Shown: positions 36,528 to 46,650, numbered from the stretch's first letter. The stretch is DNA of 64,000 bases from DAOTWA01 sp963702935 (GCA_963702935.1 OY969772.1:2418001-2482000); one strand, 5' to 3'. Numbers and translations: made by a program. The notes: generated from the sequence alone by a model not told the origin.

Positions 36528-37457
36528 TCAAAGTGTGGGTTGCGCCTTGATTTCTCCTGGCATGCGGGGCTGCTCCAGGCCGGGCTGGTAGCCAAGCCGG
36601 CCGCGTGTCAGGACGACGATCAGCAGCGCCGGCACTCCGAAGCCGATGAGGGCGGCCAGGTTAAGGCTGGTCGCGCTCACGGCGAGAAAGAGGGGCACCA
36701 AAACGACCTGGGGGGTATTGACGCTGGCATGCGCCAGCATAGAGGTGAAAAGGCTTCCTCCGGTGTGGTTGAAGATCCAGGTTAAGATGATTGCAATCGC
36801 GATAACCAACAGGAGAAAAATAGGGAAGTTTGTGAGGAAGGTAGCCAGGCCCGTGCCTGGGCCTCCCCCTTGCGCCGACGTCAGGAAGTGCGGCAAATGC
36901 CAGAAGCCCCACAAGACACCCAGGAGCAGGGTGCCCCCCAGCGGCCCATAGCGAGATTGCAAGCGGGGCAGCGCGAAGCCACGCCAGCCGATTTCCTCGC
37001 CCAGCGGCCCACCTCCAAAGAAGACGGCCACGTAGGTGATCGGATAGCTCACCAGCAAGAGGGGCTTAAGGCCCTGAAAGCTCGCCAGCGCTCCCGGCTG
37101 GAGAATAATCCCAAGCAGAAGCAGCGCTGGAATGCCCAGCAAGATGAACCCGTACCACAGCCAGCCGGCGCGCCATTGTCTAATGCGCCGTCGCAAGGAG
37201 AGCACGCCTGCCTTCCCTTCGGTGATATTGATCATGATGATGGCGGCCAGGGTCGGTCCCGCGAACGCGTTGAGGATGAAGGCAACGCTCCAATCCCCGG
37301 ACAGGAAGCCCCACTCCGAGAGTATAAAGGGGATCAATACGATCCAGGAGAATGCGTACGCCATAAAGAAGAAAGAGAACAAGGGGTGCTGCCGCATCCA
37401 CTGTTTCAGATTTCTCGAAGTAGATGCTGATTGACCGGACGCCATCGAAGGTTCCAT
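36528..37457 (-). CDS. CPBP family intramembrane metalloprotease (CAAX protease-like)
   Basis: 309 residues, seven or eight membrane helices. The four family motifs are in order: EE...R in GPLGEEIGWRGFALP (residues ~155-170), FxxxH as GFWHLPHF (~186-193), and HASVNTPQ near 240 in the later helices, where the His/Asn motif is expected. These residues bind zinc within the membrane. Bacterial CPBP proteases act on membrane peptides, in some cases bacteriocin immunity or signal cleavage; the substrate here is unknown. The N-terminal ~25 residues are polar and cytoplasmic. It stands alone. Confidence 0.9.
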   Translation of the reverse strand: MEPSMASGQSASTSRNLKQWMRQHPLFSFFFMAYAFSWIVLIPFILSEWGFLSGDWSVAFILNAFAGPTLAAIIMINITEGKAGVLSLRRRIRQWRAGWLWYGFILLGIPALLLLGIILQPGALASFQGLKPLLLVSYPITYVAVFFGGGPLGEEIGWRGFALPRLQSRYGPLGGTLLLGVLWGFWHLPHFLTSAQGGGPGTGLATFLTNFPIFLLLVIAIAIILTWIFNHTGGSLFTSMLAHASVNTPQVVLVPLFLAVSATSLNLAALIGFGVPALLIVVLTRGRLGYQPGLEQPRMPGEIKAQPTL

Positions 37458-37864
37458 GTAAACAATTCCTCTCTGTGCTTGAGAACCAGGCTTTTGATTG
37501 CCAGAAATACCCGCTGTGCGGGAACAGCGACCAGAAGATGGACGGCAAGCAGCACTCCCATGCCCCCAATGCCTTAGGAAACCGGGGCAATTGGGGGATT
37601 AAGCAGCACGACAAAAAGCAATCCTGGTCTGTTGTTGATCTGGCTGATTTGATTATATATCCAAATAGAAAAATGATAAGGAGTCATCTCAAAGGCACGC
37701 CCTGAGCAGGGTTAGGATACGACCCGGGTAAAAATAAGGCCATTCTCTGGGAAGCAATTTGCACAGCGCTCGGAAATTGCCTGCCGTAAAGGGCAATCTG
37801 CATATATAATCGACTTATATCGTCTGCCAACAAATAACCTGGAGAAATACGGAGCTTATGACTG
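37458..37864. other. 407-bp intergenic region before the acyl-CoA synthetase
   Basis: Between divergent genes. A TATATAAT-type -10 near 37802-37809 probably serves the acyl-CoA synthetase. On the minus strand near 37450-37600 a short hydrophobic stretch (MGVLLAVHLLVAVPAQRVFL) could be the end of a lost small membrane protein, but it lacks a start and a full frame, so I do not call it. Confidence 0.45.
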
Positions 37865-39958
37865 ATGACTCTCTCGACTCCCTTTTTCAACCCACAGGGG
37901 GTGGTCGTGATCGGCGCTTCGCGCAACCCGACCAAGCTGGGGTATGGATTGGCGCACAACCTGGTTCAAAGCGGGTACGAGGGCGCCATACATTTCGTCA
38001 ACCCCAAGGGGGGGGAGCTGATGGGCCGCCCGATCTATGCCAGCCTGGCCGAAGTGCCAGACCCGGTAGACCTGGCCGTGGTGCTGGTGCCGCCGGCCTA
38101 CGTGCCTTGCGCCCTGGAGGATTGCGGCGCTCGCGGCATTCACGCGGTGATCGTTGCCACGGGTGGCTTTCGAGAGACCGGCCCCGCGGGAGCGGCGCTG
38201 GAGGAGCAGTGCGCGCAAATTGCGCGCAAGCACGCCATGCGCATGATCGGGCCAAACTGCATCGGGCTGCTGGATACCCATTTGCCCCTGGATACTACTT
38301 TCCTGCCGCCGCCCGGTCCGCCGGTCGGCGACGTGGCTTTCATTTCCCATTCGGGAGCCATCTGCGCTGCGGTCATCGACTGGGTGCGCGGGCAGGGTTT
38401 CGGCCTCTCTCACCTGATCAGCCTGGGCAACCAGGCGGACGTGAACGAGACGGAGATGCTGGCCTCGGTGGCCGCCGACCGGCACACGCGCGTGATCACC
38501 CTTTACCTGGAGGGGGTCAGCAACGGCCGGTGCTTTGTGGAACAGGCGCGCAAGATCGTGCGCCAGAAGCCCATCCTGGCGTTGAAGGTGGGGCGTTTCG
38601 CCAGCGGGCAAAAGGCGGCAGCCTCGCACACCGGCGCACTGGCCGGCGCAGAGTCGGCCTTCGACGCCGGCTTTCGGCGGGCGGGAGTGATCCGGGCCAA
38701 CACCAGCGAGGAGATGTTCCAGTGGGCGCGCGCGCTGGCCTGGTGCCCGCTGCCCAAGGGCCGCAACGTGGCCGTGCTGACCAACGCCGGCGGCCCGGGA
38801 GTGACTGCCGCAGACGCCTTGGAGCTGAACGGCTTGAGGTTGGCCGTGCTTTCGGAGGCCACCCGCCAGGCGTTGAAGACGATCTTGCCGGCGGCTGCCA
38901 GCCTCAATAACCCGGTAGACATGCTCGCTTCAGCCACACCGGAAAACTACGCCGAGAGCCTGCGCTTGCTCGTGGAAGATGAGGGGGTAGATAGTGTTTT
39001 GATGATCCTGCCGCCCATGCCGGCATTTTCCACCGGAGGGGTAGCGCGCGCGGTCATTCCGGTCATTCAGGATACGCCCAAGCCGGTGGTGGTGGCCTTG
39101 ATGGGCGATAAGCTCATCCAGGAAGCGATCGAGCATTTCCGCGCATTTCACATCGTGGAATACCGTTTCCCCGAATGGGCAGCGTCTGCTCTGGGGGTGC
39201 TGTCGCAGCGGGCTGAGAGCCTGCCCCTGCTGGACGAAGAGCCTGTCGTCCCCATGAACGTGGATAATAAGCGCGCCGCAGCGGCCTTGCCCCTCCAATA
39301 CGCGGGCAGCTTCCTTCCCCAGGATGCGGCCTACGAGCTGCTCGAGGCTTATGGCATCCCCACGCTCAAGATGCAACTGGCGCAGACGGCGGAAAAGGCC
39401 GTGGAAATGGCCGGGCGCATGGGCTACCCCGTCGTTCTGAAGGTGGCCTCTCCGGATATTTCGCACAAGTCGGATGTGGGCGGGGTCTTGCTCGGCCTGG
39501 AAAACGCCGAGGCCGTCGCCCAGGGTTTCGATACCGTCGTGCAGCGGGTGCGCCTGGCTTCTCCGCAGGCCGAGATCCAGGGGGTGCACATCCAGCGCAT
39601 GTTGCCGCCCGGCCAGGAGGTGATCGTCGGCGTGGTGAGGGACCCGCAGTTCGGGCCGCTGGTCATGTTTGGCTCCGGCGGGGTGGAGGTGGAGGGATTA
39701 AAGGACGTGGCCTTTGCCCTGGCGCCCCTCACGAAGAGCGACGCGGAGCGCCTCCTGGAGAATACCTGGGCCGGGCGCAAGCTGAAGGGCTTCCGCAGCC
39801 TGCCTGAGGTAGACCGCGAATCGGTGCTCCAGACGCTCTTCCGCCTGGCGCAGCTTGCCGAGGATTTCCCCCAATTGAGCGAGATCGAGATCAACCCGTT
39901 GAGGGCCTTGCCCGGCAAGGGCGGCGCCTTCGCGGTGGACGTCAGGGCCAAGGCATAG
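37865..39958 (+). CDS. ADP-forming acyl-CoA synthetase (acetate-CoA ligase type), alpha-beta fusion
   Basis: 697 residues in the order of fused NDP-forming enzymes. The order is a CoA-binding Rossmann domain (VVVIGASRNPTKLGYGL, ~10-130), two succinyl-CoA-synthetase-like domains, and an ATP-grasp domain from ~470 (AYELLEAYGIPTLKMQLA, GYPVVLKVASPDISHKSDVG). The phospho-histidine loop is seen in FISHSGAICAA, and a conserved His in ISHKSD supports the ATP-grasp half. The reaction is acyl-CoA + ADP + Pi to acid + CoA + ATP, or the reverse. The ATG at 37865 gives the family N-terminus; the ATG at 37858 is in another frame. It is convergent with the GH3-type gene. Confidence 0.93.
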   Translation: MTLSTPFFNPQGVVVIGASRNPTKLGYGLAHNLVQSGYEGAIHFVNPKGGELMGRPIYASLAEVPDPVDLAVVLVPPAYVPCALEDCGARGIHAVIVATGGFRETGPAGAALEEQCAQIARKHAMRMIGPNCIGLLDTHLPLDTTFLPPPGPPVGDVAFISHSGAICAAVIDWVRGQGFGLSHLISLGNQADVNETEMLASVAADRHTRVITLYLEGVSNGRCFVEQARKIVRQKPILALKVGRFASGQKAAASHTGALAGAESAFDAGFRRAGVIRANTSEEMFQWARALAWCPLPKGRNVAVLTNAGGPGVTAADALELNGLRLAVLSEATRQALKTILPAAASLNNPVDMLASATPENYAESLRLLVEDEGVDSVLMILPPMPAFSTGGVARAVIPVIQDTPKPVVVALMGDKLIQEAIEHFRAFHIVEYRFPEWAASALGVLSQRAESLPLLDEEPVVPMNVDNKRAAAALPLQYAGSFLPQDAAYELLEAYGIPTLKMQLAQTAEKAVEMAGRMGYPVVLKVASPDISHKSDVGGVLLGLENAEAVAQGFDTVVQRVRLASPQAEIQGVHIQRMLPPGQEVIVGVVRDPQFGPLVMFGSGGVEVEGLKDVAFALAPLTKSDAERLLENTWAGRKLKGFRSLPEVDRESVLQTLFRLAQLAEDFPQLSEIEINPLRALPGKGGAFAVDVRAKA

Positions 39959-39990
39959 ACGCTTTGCCCTAATTTGCTTTCTTCCCTGCG

Positions 39991-40072
39991 TAAAACCTCA
40001 CCCCCTACCCCTGGCCTCTTCCCCTCTCCGCCGCGGAGAGGGGAAGAGGTGGGGAATGAGGTGAGATTTTAT
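39991..40072. terminator. Long hairpin between convergent acyl-CoA synthetase and GH3-type genes
   Basis: TAAAACCTCACCCC near 39991 pairs with GAGGTGAGATTTTA near 40056-40072. An inner arm CTCTTCCCCTCTCCG (40016-40030) pairs with CGGAGAGGGGAAGAG (40034-40048). A and T runs at the outer ends let it act in both directions. The CCTCACCCCC...CCTCTCC arm type is a common dispersed repeat in many genomes. Confidence 0.75.
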
Positions 40073-40090
40073 AGGCAGGTGGGGAAAAGG

Positions 40091-41701
40091 TTAATGGTGG
40101 CCGTTGCCGTTGCCATTGCCGCTCAGCTTCGTCAGCAGGTAGATGGACTCCTCCGAAGCGTTCATGTGGGGCGGCTTGAGGTGGGCCAGATCTTTTCCGG
40201 CGGCCGCCATGGCAGCCTGGTAAGCCTGGAAAGTGCCCGGCTTGAGCAAGGTGACTTCGAGCGCGCGTTTTTGGATCATGGATTCGTAGTCTGCGTAGAA
40301 TGAGTTCAATGATTTCAACAATTCGTGTACTTTGCAACGCGCGGTCTCGCAGTCGATGGAACCGGACGGCTCCAGGTACAGGCGCAGCACCGGGTCGCTC
40401 TCGGTGGTCTCTTTGCGAATGGACCACTCGTTATAGTCGATGCCGGTATTGAGGATGGCCTGCCAGACCATCTTTTCATCGATCAGACCGGTGAACCCGG
40501 CCAGGTCGATGAAATCGCCTGAGCGGCCCGCGAAAGACATTTGAGGCAGGTCGACGCCGGTCTCCTTGTCCCGAAGCTCGGGGAACTTGACCAGGTCGTA
40601 GGTGCGGTAGCGCAGCAGCGGTTTCCCATGGAAGCTGGTGATGACGACTTCGTAACGCTTGTCTTTCTGCACCTCGTTCATCAGCACGGTTTGGGGGACG
40701 TAAGCAGGATTGCGCCGCCATTTGGCCCACTCTTCTTCCGGGATGAATTCCAGGAAAGCGGCGTCCGGGAAGAAGGTCATGTACTTCTTGTTCCAGCCCT
40801 GGGTGGCAAGCGAGCCTTCTTCCGTGCTACCGTATTGTTCGTATGGTTCGACGCCCCAGTAGTAAGCGATCTTGTCTTTGTAGATGGAGGTATCCATTCC
40901 CCCGGTGGGCAGGGCCTTTACCGACCAGAGATCTTTGGGCAGCATGGGCCGGCCTTTGAGCTTGCTGCGCGCGAAGCCTTTGAGCAGACGCAAGGCCACC
41001 TTGGGGTGAAATAAATTCCTGGATAGCTGGCTGCTGCGCGCTCCTTCCGCGAAGCGCTCGCCTATTTTCACGAGCACGACCGACATCGAGCCCAAGACGT
41101 CGATGCCCGTTTCCAGGCCAACCTCGAAACCCATCTCGATGCGCTCCTGGAAATCCATTTCCTCGGTTTTCTCCAGAGCGGGGACGAAGTGGAAATCGAA
41201 TTGTTCGGCCAGGGCCCGCAGGGCAATGCCGCTGATATAGGGGCGGGGAGGCGTATTGTAGACCAGCGTGTCTCCCTCTTCGATGCGCACTTCGCCTTTC
41301 TCACGGGCGGAGGCCAGGATGACCCCGGCCAGGACGCGCTCGCCCAGCCGCTGGTAGGCTTGTTGGGTGTAGGGAATCCATTTGAAGTGCCCTGAGCGGC
41401 CCGAGGTGTGCGCCCAGACGTGGGCTCCCTGGTATTGGTCCCTTTTTTCTTCAAAAAAGACCTGGTAATCCTCGTAGTTTGTGATAGGCGCCTTTTCCCT
41501 GAATTCTTCCAGACTGGCCGGCGCTTTGTCCCCCAGGAAGCGTTTTCCGATTTCGGTGGTTGAGATCAGGTTCAACTGCTCTAATAGCAAGCGTTCCTGG
41601 ATTCGCATGAATTCGTCGATGTTAAGATCCAGGAAGCCGCAAAACTTTGTCCAAATCTGGCTCTTGCGTCCTTGTTTCAGGAGCTCGGTTGCCGTCGACA
41701 A
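40091..41701 (-). CDS. GH3-superfamily adenylate-forming enzyme
   Basis: 536 residues. Acyl-adenylate motifs of the GH3 fold are visible: the P-loop-like WAHTSGRSGHFKWIPYT (~95-111), EQYGSTEEGSLATQG (~290) and PLLRYRTYDLVKFPE (~370), followed by the hinge and a small C-terminal domain. GH3 enzymes activate a carboxylic acid with ATP and join it to an amino acid; bacterial members are scarcely characterised. The TTG start is fixed by AGGAGG eight bases upstream. It is the second gene of a unit with the SAM methyltransferase upstream. The C-terminal GNGNGNGHH is a curious low-complexity end. Confidence 0.8.
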   Translation of the reverse strand: MSTATELLKQGRKSQIWTKFCGFLDLNIDEFMRIQERLLLEQLNLISTTEIGKRFLGDKAPASLEEFREKAPITNYEDYQVFFEEKRDQYQGAHVWAHTSGRSGHFKWIPYTQQAYQRLGERVLAGVILASAREKGEVRIEEGDTLVYNTPPRPYISGIALRALAEQFDFHFVPALEKTEEMDFQERIEMGFEVGLETGIDVLGSMSVVLVKIGERFAEGARSSQLSRNLFHPKVALRLLKGFARSKLKGRPMLPKDLWSVKALPTGGMDTSIYKDKIAYYWGVEPYEQYGSTEEGSLATQGWNKKYMTFFPDAAFLEFIPEEEWAKWRRNPAYVPQTVLMNEVQKDKRYEVVITSFHGKPLLRYRTYDLVKFPELRDKETGVDLPQMSFAGRSGDFIDLAGFTGLIDEKMVWQAILNTGIDYNEWSIRKETTESDPVLRLYLEPSGSIDCETARCKVHELLKSLNSFYADYESMIQKRALEVTLLKPGTFQAYQAAMAAAGKDLAHLKPPHMNASEESIYLLTKLSGNGNGNGHH

Positions 41702-41759
41702 TTTTTGCCTCCTATAAAATCTTTCCAGACAGTTTCCAGACTGCAGGGCCTTCCCCCAA

Positions 41760-42488
41760 TTATCGAGAAGCTGCCTTTTTAGCTCGTATTACGAGCGGAG
41801 ACGGCGACCAGGAATGGCTGGTCGGCAGTTCGGTAATTTGGATCTCTTCAAAATGGGTTTCTCTCAGCTTTTCTTTCCACTCCTCCCCGGTGTAGACGTT
41901 TGAAAGTGCGCCCGCTTCGGAACGGGCGCGGGCAAATCCCTCGCCTGGCAGAAAATACAAGAAAGCGGCGGTACGTATGAGCGGCTTGATGACCGGCAGC
42001 CGCCAGGCCGGCGAGCCGCCCACGTCGGCAATGGTGAGGCGCCCATCTTTCTTCAGCACCCGGCCCATTTCGGCCAATAGCACGGCCACGTCCAGGTGAT
42101 GGGTGGCCAGGCCGCACAAGACCACGTCGAAGCTGCCGTTGCCGTAGGGCATGGACATGGCCGACGCGCAGGTCAAAGAAATGGGGGCTGGCTGGCTGCG
42201 CGCCTCGATTTTCTGCTGGCCCTTCCTGAGCATGGCCAGGGTAATGTCCAGCCCGACGATACGCCCGGTGTGCCTTCCCCTGCCCACGATCTTCAAGGGA
42301 ATGACCGAGGTGCCGGTGGCCACGTCCAGGACGGCGTCTTCCTCCCGCAAGGGCGTCAGGTCCATCAAATTCTCGACGAAGCCATCGTAGCTCCACCCCC
42401 AGAACTTCTGGAGCTCGCCATCTACAGTGCGCTCGTAACGGGGAGCCATCTCCGTAAAGGCTTGAACGATAACGCTCCTGTTACCCAT
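41760..42488 (-). CDS. Class I SAM-dependent methyltransferase (UbiE-like)
   Basis: 242 residues. Motif I AVLDVATGTSVIPLKI, the acidic residue in IVGLDITLAMLRKGQ, then SAMSMPYGNGSFDVVLCGLATHH (motifs II-III) and LKKDGRLTIADVG, the typical order for Methyltransf_11/UbiE-type enzymes. The ATG at 42488 follows GAGGAGGAG. It is encoded 58 bases upstream of the GH3-type gene on the same strand, so the two are probably co-transcribed and may act on the same small molecule (methylation plus amide formation). Substrate unknown. Confidence 0.88.
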   Translation of the reverse strand: MGNRSVIVQAFTEMAPRYERTVDGELQKFWGWSYDGFVENLMDLTPLREEDAVLDVATGTSVIPLKIVGRGRHTGRIVGLDITLAMLRKGQQKIEARSQPAPISLTCASAMSMPYGNGSFDVVLCGLATHHLDVAVLLAEMGRVLKKDGRLTIADVGGSPAWRLPVIKPLIRTAAFLYFLPGEGFARARSEAGALSNVYTGEEWKEKLRETHFEEIQITELPTSHSWSPSPLVIRAKKAASR

Positions 42489-42655
42489 CCATCCAGCTCC
42501 TCCTCATGCTCATATTTCGATTAAAATGCGAAGCCCGGTTTATCCGCATGGCGGAAGACCGCCTGGAAAACCCAATTTCCAACGAACGATCCAGAGGATA
42601 CGATTAAAAAAGCAGTGCAATGCTTGCGCTGGCGGTCAGAGTCGGCGTTTTGGCC

Positions 42656-45568
42656 TTACCAGGCGTTTCCCACGGTGTATGCGCATACGAAGTTGCGGCC
42701 CCTTTTCTTGGCGGCGTACATTGCTTGATCGGCGCACTCGATCAATTCGGCTAAACTCTGGGCTTTGCTGTCCAGGCTGGCGACGCCCAGGCTAACCGTG
42801 ATCCTCAAGGAGCCTGCGCTGGTTGGCACAGGCGTTTTGGCAATGATCTCGCGTAAGCGTTCGCTCAACCCTTTGGCTTCCGATATCCCGGTTTCCGGCA
42901 GGAGGATGGTGAACTCTTCGCCGCCATACCTGCCGAGGACGTCTACGTCCCGAACGTTAGATTTGAAACGCTCGGCGATCACCCGCAAGACCTGGTCCCC
43001 CACAGCGTGGCCGTAATTGTCGTTGACCAGCTTGAAGTGATCCAGGTCGAGCATGAGCACGGATAAGGGCCGGCTGAACCGTTGGGCGCGGTTGAATTCG
43101 CGCTCTCCCAGCTCGAAGAAATGCCGCCGGTTGAAGATGCCGGTGAGATCATCCGTGATCGCCAGCATCTGGATCTCTGAGAACAGGCGGGCGTTCTGAA
43201 GCGCCAGGGCGGCCTGGCCGCCGAACACGGTCAGAAGGCCGGCGTGCTCCGCGTGGTAGTAGCCCGGCTCAAATTTTACCAGAGAAAAACAGGCGATCAC
43301 TTCCCCGTTGATCAGGATGGGAACGCCGGCCCAGGAGCCCACGGATGGATCGCTGTCTACCCTGTCGGCCCATTTGGGGTCCGATCGAATGTCCGAAACG
43401 ATCAGAGGCTCAGCGCTCGAGATCATCTGCGCCAGCCAGGGAGAATGGGCGGGGTCGACCGACAGGCTGCCAAGCCCTATCGTCGAAAGGGAGCCGGCCT
43501 GCTCGTAGGCGCGCCGCCTGGCGACCTGCAAGTGATTGTCTTCCATGAGCAGGATATGGGCAACGTCATAATGGACGATCCGACCGACCTGTTCCAGGAG
43601 CAGGTCCAGCACGTTGTTGAAATCGAGGGTCGTATTGAGCACCGCGCCAATTTCACGGAACGCCTCGGCAAGCTGGCGTTGTTCCCGTTCTACCTGGAAC
43701 AGGCGCGCGTTCTCAACGCTGATGGCGGCGTGGCTGGCGAAGGATTGAGCCAAACTGGCAGTATCTGCCTGGGTATAGGCGTTGGGGGTGTAGCTGTCTA
43801 ACGTCAGGTAGCCGATCACAGTTCCCCGGGCGATCAAAGGCACGCCCATCCAGCCTTGAACGGCGTGAGTGTTCCCGTAGCCTTTAAACCTGGGGTCCGC
43901 TGAAGCGTCGTTGAGCACCAGCGGTAACCGTGTGTGTTGAATTTCCCGGAAGAGGTCATCCTCTTCGGCGTTGTAATTGCGGCCAATGACCTGGCTCACA
44001 TTTTCGAACCCCCTGGCGGCGACAGCGTGGAGGCTGGAATCTTGTAGCAGGAACACGCAGGCGCTGTCGTACGGGATGACCTGCTCCAGGCGCACCAGGA
44101 TGTTTTCCAGGACTTTTTGAAGCTCGAGGTCGGAGGTCAGCTCAGACAGCGCATTCTGTAAAGTCTCGGCTTCCTCGCGGCGCCTGGCCTCAGATGCAAA
44201 CAGCCGGGCATTTTCAATGGCCGTGGCGGTCTGGTTGGCCAGGGTGAGCAAGGTAAGGTGCTCGTCTTGAGAGTAGGTCTCCTCTGAGAGCTTGGGGCCC
44301 ACGGTGAAGACGCCCACCAGCTCTCCTTTGGCCCTCAGCGGGATGAACAGCTCGGCGCTGATCTGTTCCAGCTCCTGCTGCTCTTGTTTCCATAAGGCCT
44401 TGAATTGCGGCATGATTTCCATGTCGTAGCGCGTGAGCACCTGATCGTAGGCATTGAGCTGTAGCACGAGCGGATGCTGCCGGCTCAATTTCAGGTTGAT
44501 GCCCGCCGGCAGGCCCCATTGGGCGATCAGGTAAAAGTCCCCACTTTCTTCCTGTTTGATCAAAATCGCGGCGTAGCGGATGTGCAGCACCGAAGTTACT
44601 TCGCTCAAGATCATGGAGGTCAGCTTTTTCAGATCCAGCACGGAGGCGGCGGTGTGGCTCAACCTTTGCAGCATCTGGCTGCTGTCGTATTTTTCGCGGT
44701 AGAACAGGCGGTCGACCCAGGATTGGGCCCGCTCCCGCAAGGGCTGCGCGACCAGGGCGGTAAGCACCGCTACGGCCAGGGAGACCAGGATGATCCCGAA
44801 ATCCGAGGGAGTGTGAAAGATGCGGATGGCCAGGGAAATGACCAGGAAATAAGAGACGCTGATGAGCACCGTGGGGATGGAGTAGAGCAGGCCCTTGCGT
44901 ACGACGACCGTGATATCGAGGATCTGGTGGCGGAGAATGGCGTAGGCGATCAACAAGGCAGAAATGATGTTGAAGGAGATGTCGACCGGATAGGCTTGAA
45001 GGGCCGTCGCATTGGTCAGGCTGCCGGTGAAGATCACCAGGATTACAGCCAGCAAGTAGCGGATGCGATTGCGGAAGACAATATCCAGGGTCTTCCGGTA
45101 TTCCCTGATCAAGCTAAGCGCAGAGAAACCGATGAAGATCACCCATAGCCCGCTGGAAAAGATCATCCCCGGCCCGTAGCTCACGTTCAACTTGCCCTGG
45201 CTGATATAAGCGTCGGCGATTACCTGCCCCTGGGCGGCGGCGGCCAGGATCGCCACGTAAGACAGCGCACCTAGCCCCAGCCATTGGCGCCAATCCCGCA
45301 TCAGGAATACCTGGACGAAGCCGAAGAATGCAATCGGCATGCCCATCGAACCGATCAGCATGAAACGGTTCCAGAACAGGGTATTGCCCCTGCCGGTGTC
45401 GGCGAACAGCATAAAGGAGCCAAAGCTCCAGAGGATCATGGTCAGCAAGTACAGAGCGAAGGATTGGTTGATCCTGCTCTTGTATTCGCGCGAAATAACC
45501 ACCCACAGCAAGACACTGTAGAATAACAGTGCGATCAAGGAAATAATAGCCGGTGCGGTTATCGTCAT
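42656..45568 (-). CDS. 7TM-GAF-GAF-GAF-GGDEF diguanylate cyclase
   Basis: 970 residues. The N-terminal histidine-kinase-like 7TM module (~1-230) is followed by two more hydrophobic segments (to ~285) and three GAF domains (~310-460, 485-640, 655-800). The C-terminal GGDEF domain (~810-965) has the active site GGEEF, substrate contacts DLDHFKLVNDNYGHAVGD, and an inhibitory I-site RDVD exactly five residues before GGEEF. It should make cyclic di-GMP in response to ligands or redox changes sensed by GAF domains, with product inhibition. No EAL domain. It is a single gene. It could link signalling to surface polysaccharide production, by inference only. Confidence 0.95.
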   Translation of the reverse strand: MTITAPAIISLIALLFYSVLLWVVISREYKSRINQSFALYLLTMILWSFGSFMLFADTGRGNTLFWNRFMLIGSMGMPIAFFGFVQVFLMRDWRQWLGLGALSYVAILAAAAQGQVIADAYISQGKLNVSYGPGMIFSSGLWVIFIGFSALSLIREYRKTLDIVFRNRIRYLLAVILVIFTGSLTNATALQAYPVDISFNIISALLIAYAILRHQILDITVVVRKGLLYSIPTVLISVSYFLVISLAIRIFHTPSDFGIILVSLAVAVLTALVAQPLRERAQSWVDRLFYREKYDSSQMLQRLSHTAASVLDLKKLTSMILSEVTSVLHIRYAAILIKQEESGDFYLIAQWGLPAGINLKLSRQHPLVLQLNAYDQVLTRYDMEIMPQFKALWKQEQQELEQISAELFIPLRAKGELVGVFTVGPKLSEETYSQDEHLTLLTLANQTATAIENARLFASEARRREEAETLQNALSELTSDLELQKVLENILVRLEQVIPYDSACVFLLQDSSLHAVAARGFENVSQVIGRNYNAEEDDLFREIQHTRLPLVLNDASADPRFKGYGNTHAVQGWMGVPLIARGTVIGYLTLDSYTPNAYTQADTASLAQSFASHAAISVENARLFQVEREQRQLAEAFREIGAVLNTTLDFNNVLDLLLEQVGRIVHYDVAHILLMEDNHLQVARRRAYEQAGSLSTIGLGSLSVDPAHSPWLAQMISSAEPLIVSDIRSDPKWADRVDSDPSVGSWAGVPILINGEVIACFSLVKFEPGYYHAEHAGLLTVFGGQAALALQNARLFSEIQMLAITDDLTGIFNRRHFFELGEREFNRAQRFSRPLSVLMLDLDHFKLVNDNYGHAVGDQVLRVIAERFKSNVRDVDVLGRYGGEEFTILLPETGISEAKGLSERLREIIAKTPVPTSAGSLRITVSLGVASLDSKAQSLAELIECADQAMYAAKKRGRNFVCAYTVGNAW

Positions 45569-45881
45569 CTCGTTTCTTGCTGCTCCGAAAAAGTGCGCGT
45601 TGAAGGAGCAACTTTGTAGGATTGGAGCCGATCTATGAAACTGCTTTTCTCTACGAGAAGTGGGAGCGATGTGGGCACGATGGTTAGGATTTAAAATACG
45701 GGTAATTTACTCGTAATGTTAACACAGAATCAAGCATCGATACAGTGTATTTAGTCAGTTTTAAGAAAATCCGATTCGCCGTGGAGGTAGAAATGCCGTT
45801 ATGCTTTCTGCCCGGATAGATGATAAAATGTATCTGGTAACCCTTGGATAGCTATCGATCCATACCCTTCAGGATGCATTT
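45569..45881. other. 313-bp intergenic region between diguanylate cyclase and the GTPase locus
   Basis: Divergent spacing. AT-rich in the middle (45690-45780). Possible -10 TAAAAT near 45824, but no clear -35. No gene, repeat or terminator recognised. Confidence 0.4.
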
Positions 45882-46633
45882 ATGTTGAATTGGCTGCGCA
45901 GAATCTTTCAACGAGGCCCGCTTTCTACGCAGGCTGGTCAGTCCCCACGAAATAAACCCGTAATGGCGTCCAATACCCGGAGCGGAGTCGCAAGCTCCTC
46001 GGGAGGAGCGGGCATCCGCTCGATTCGCTCGCAAGAGCAGGCCAGGCTTCACCTGGAGAAACTGCACACGAAGATCAATGCGCTGGCCGAGCGTTTCGCT
46101 TCGGGCAGCATCAATCGCGCCCAGTTCCAGGAGCTTTACGACCATTACCAGGATGAAATCCAGACCATCGAAGCGCTGCTGCGGGAGGACCCTCTTCTGA
46201 GGAATGGAAGAATGCCGTCAGCGAGGGCCAGTCGATCCTCATCCGCCGTCGCAACATGGCGATAGCCTTGGGCTTTTCCATCTATGAAAACGCCTCCGGG
46301 ATGCCGTTGAAGAGCCTGGGAGAATTTGGGGTGGACCCGGCTCTATTCGTGCCGATGCTGTCGGCCTATCGCTCGGCAGCCGAGGAAATCTTTGGGGCGG
46401 GCTTGCGCTCCACGCAAATCGAGGGGGGAAAATGGCTTTCGTTCGTGCCCGGCAAGCTGACCACCACGCTGGCGCTGTTCAGCACCGAGCCGTCCGCGAA
46501 GCAGATGAAGACTCTGGAAGAGGTGCACAGACTGTTCGAGAGGGCCAACGCCAGGCAGTTGGGGCGGCAGCCCATGAACGTGGATGGCCTGGTCTGTCCG
46601 CACGAATTCTTCATCAACCACACTTTGTTGTAA
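45882..46633 (+). CDS. Roadblock/longin-like protein, likely partner of the Rab-like GTPase (frameshift near 46195)
   Basis: About 250 residues when joined. A basic N-terminus (MLNWLRRIFQR) and Ser/Gly-rich linker precede a helical hairpin (LHTKINALAERFASGSINR, then FQELYDHYQDEIQTIEALL). A shift near 46195 is bridged through SSEEWKNAVSEGQSILIRRR. The C-terminal ~125 residues (ALGFSIYENASGMPLKSLGE...) have the strand-helix-strand order of roadblock/LC7 or longin domains that regulate Ras-like GTPases. This assignment is by pattern, not strong motif. Only 17 bases separate it from the GTPase gene, which supports a functional pair like MglB/MglA. It could act as a GAP, exchange factor or membrane adaptor. 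Confidence 0.6.
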
Positions 46634-46650
46634 GCTCACAGAAGACCGGC

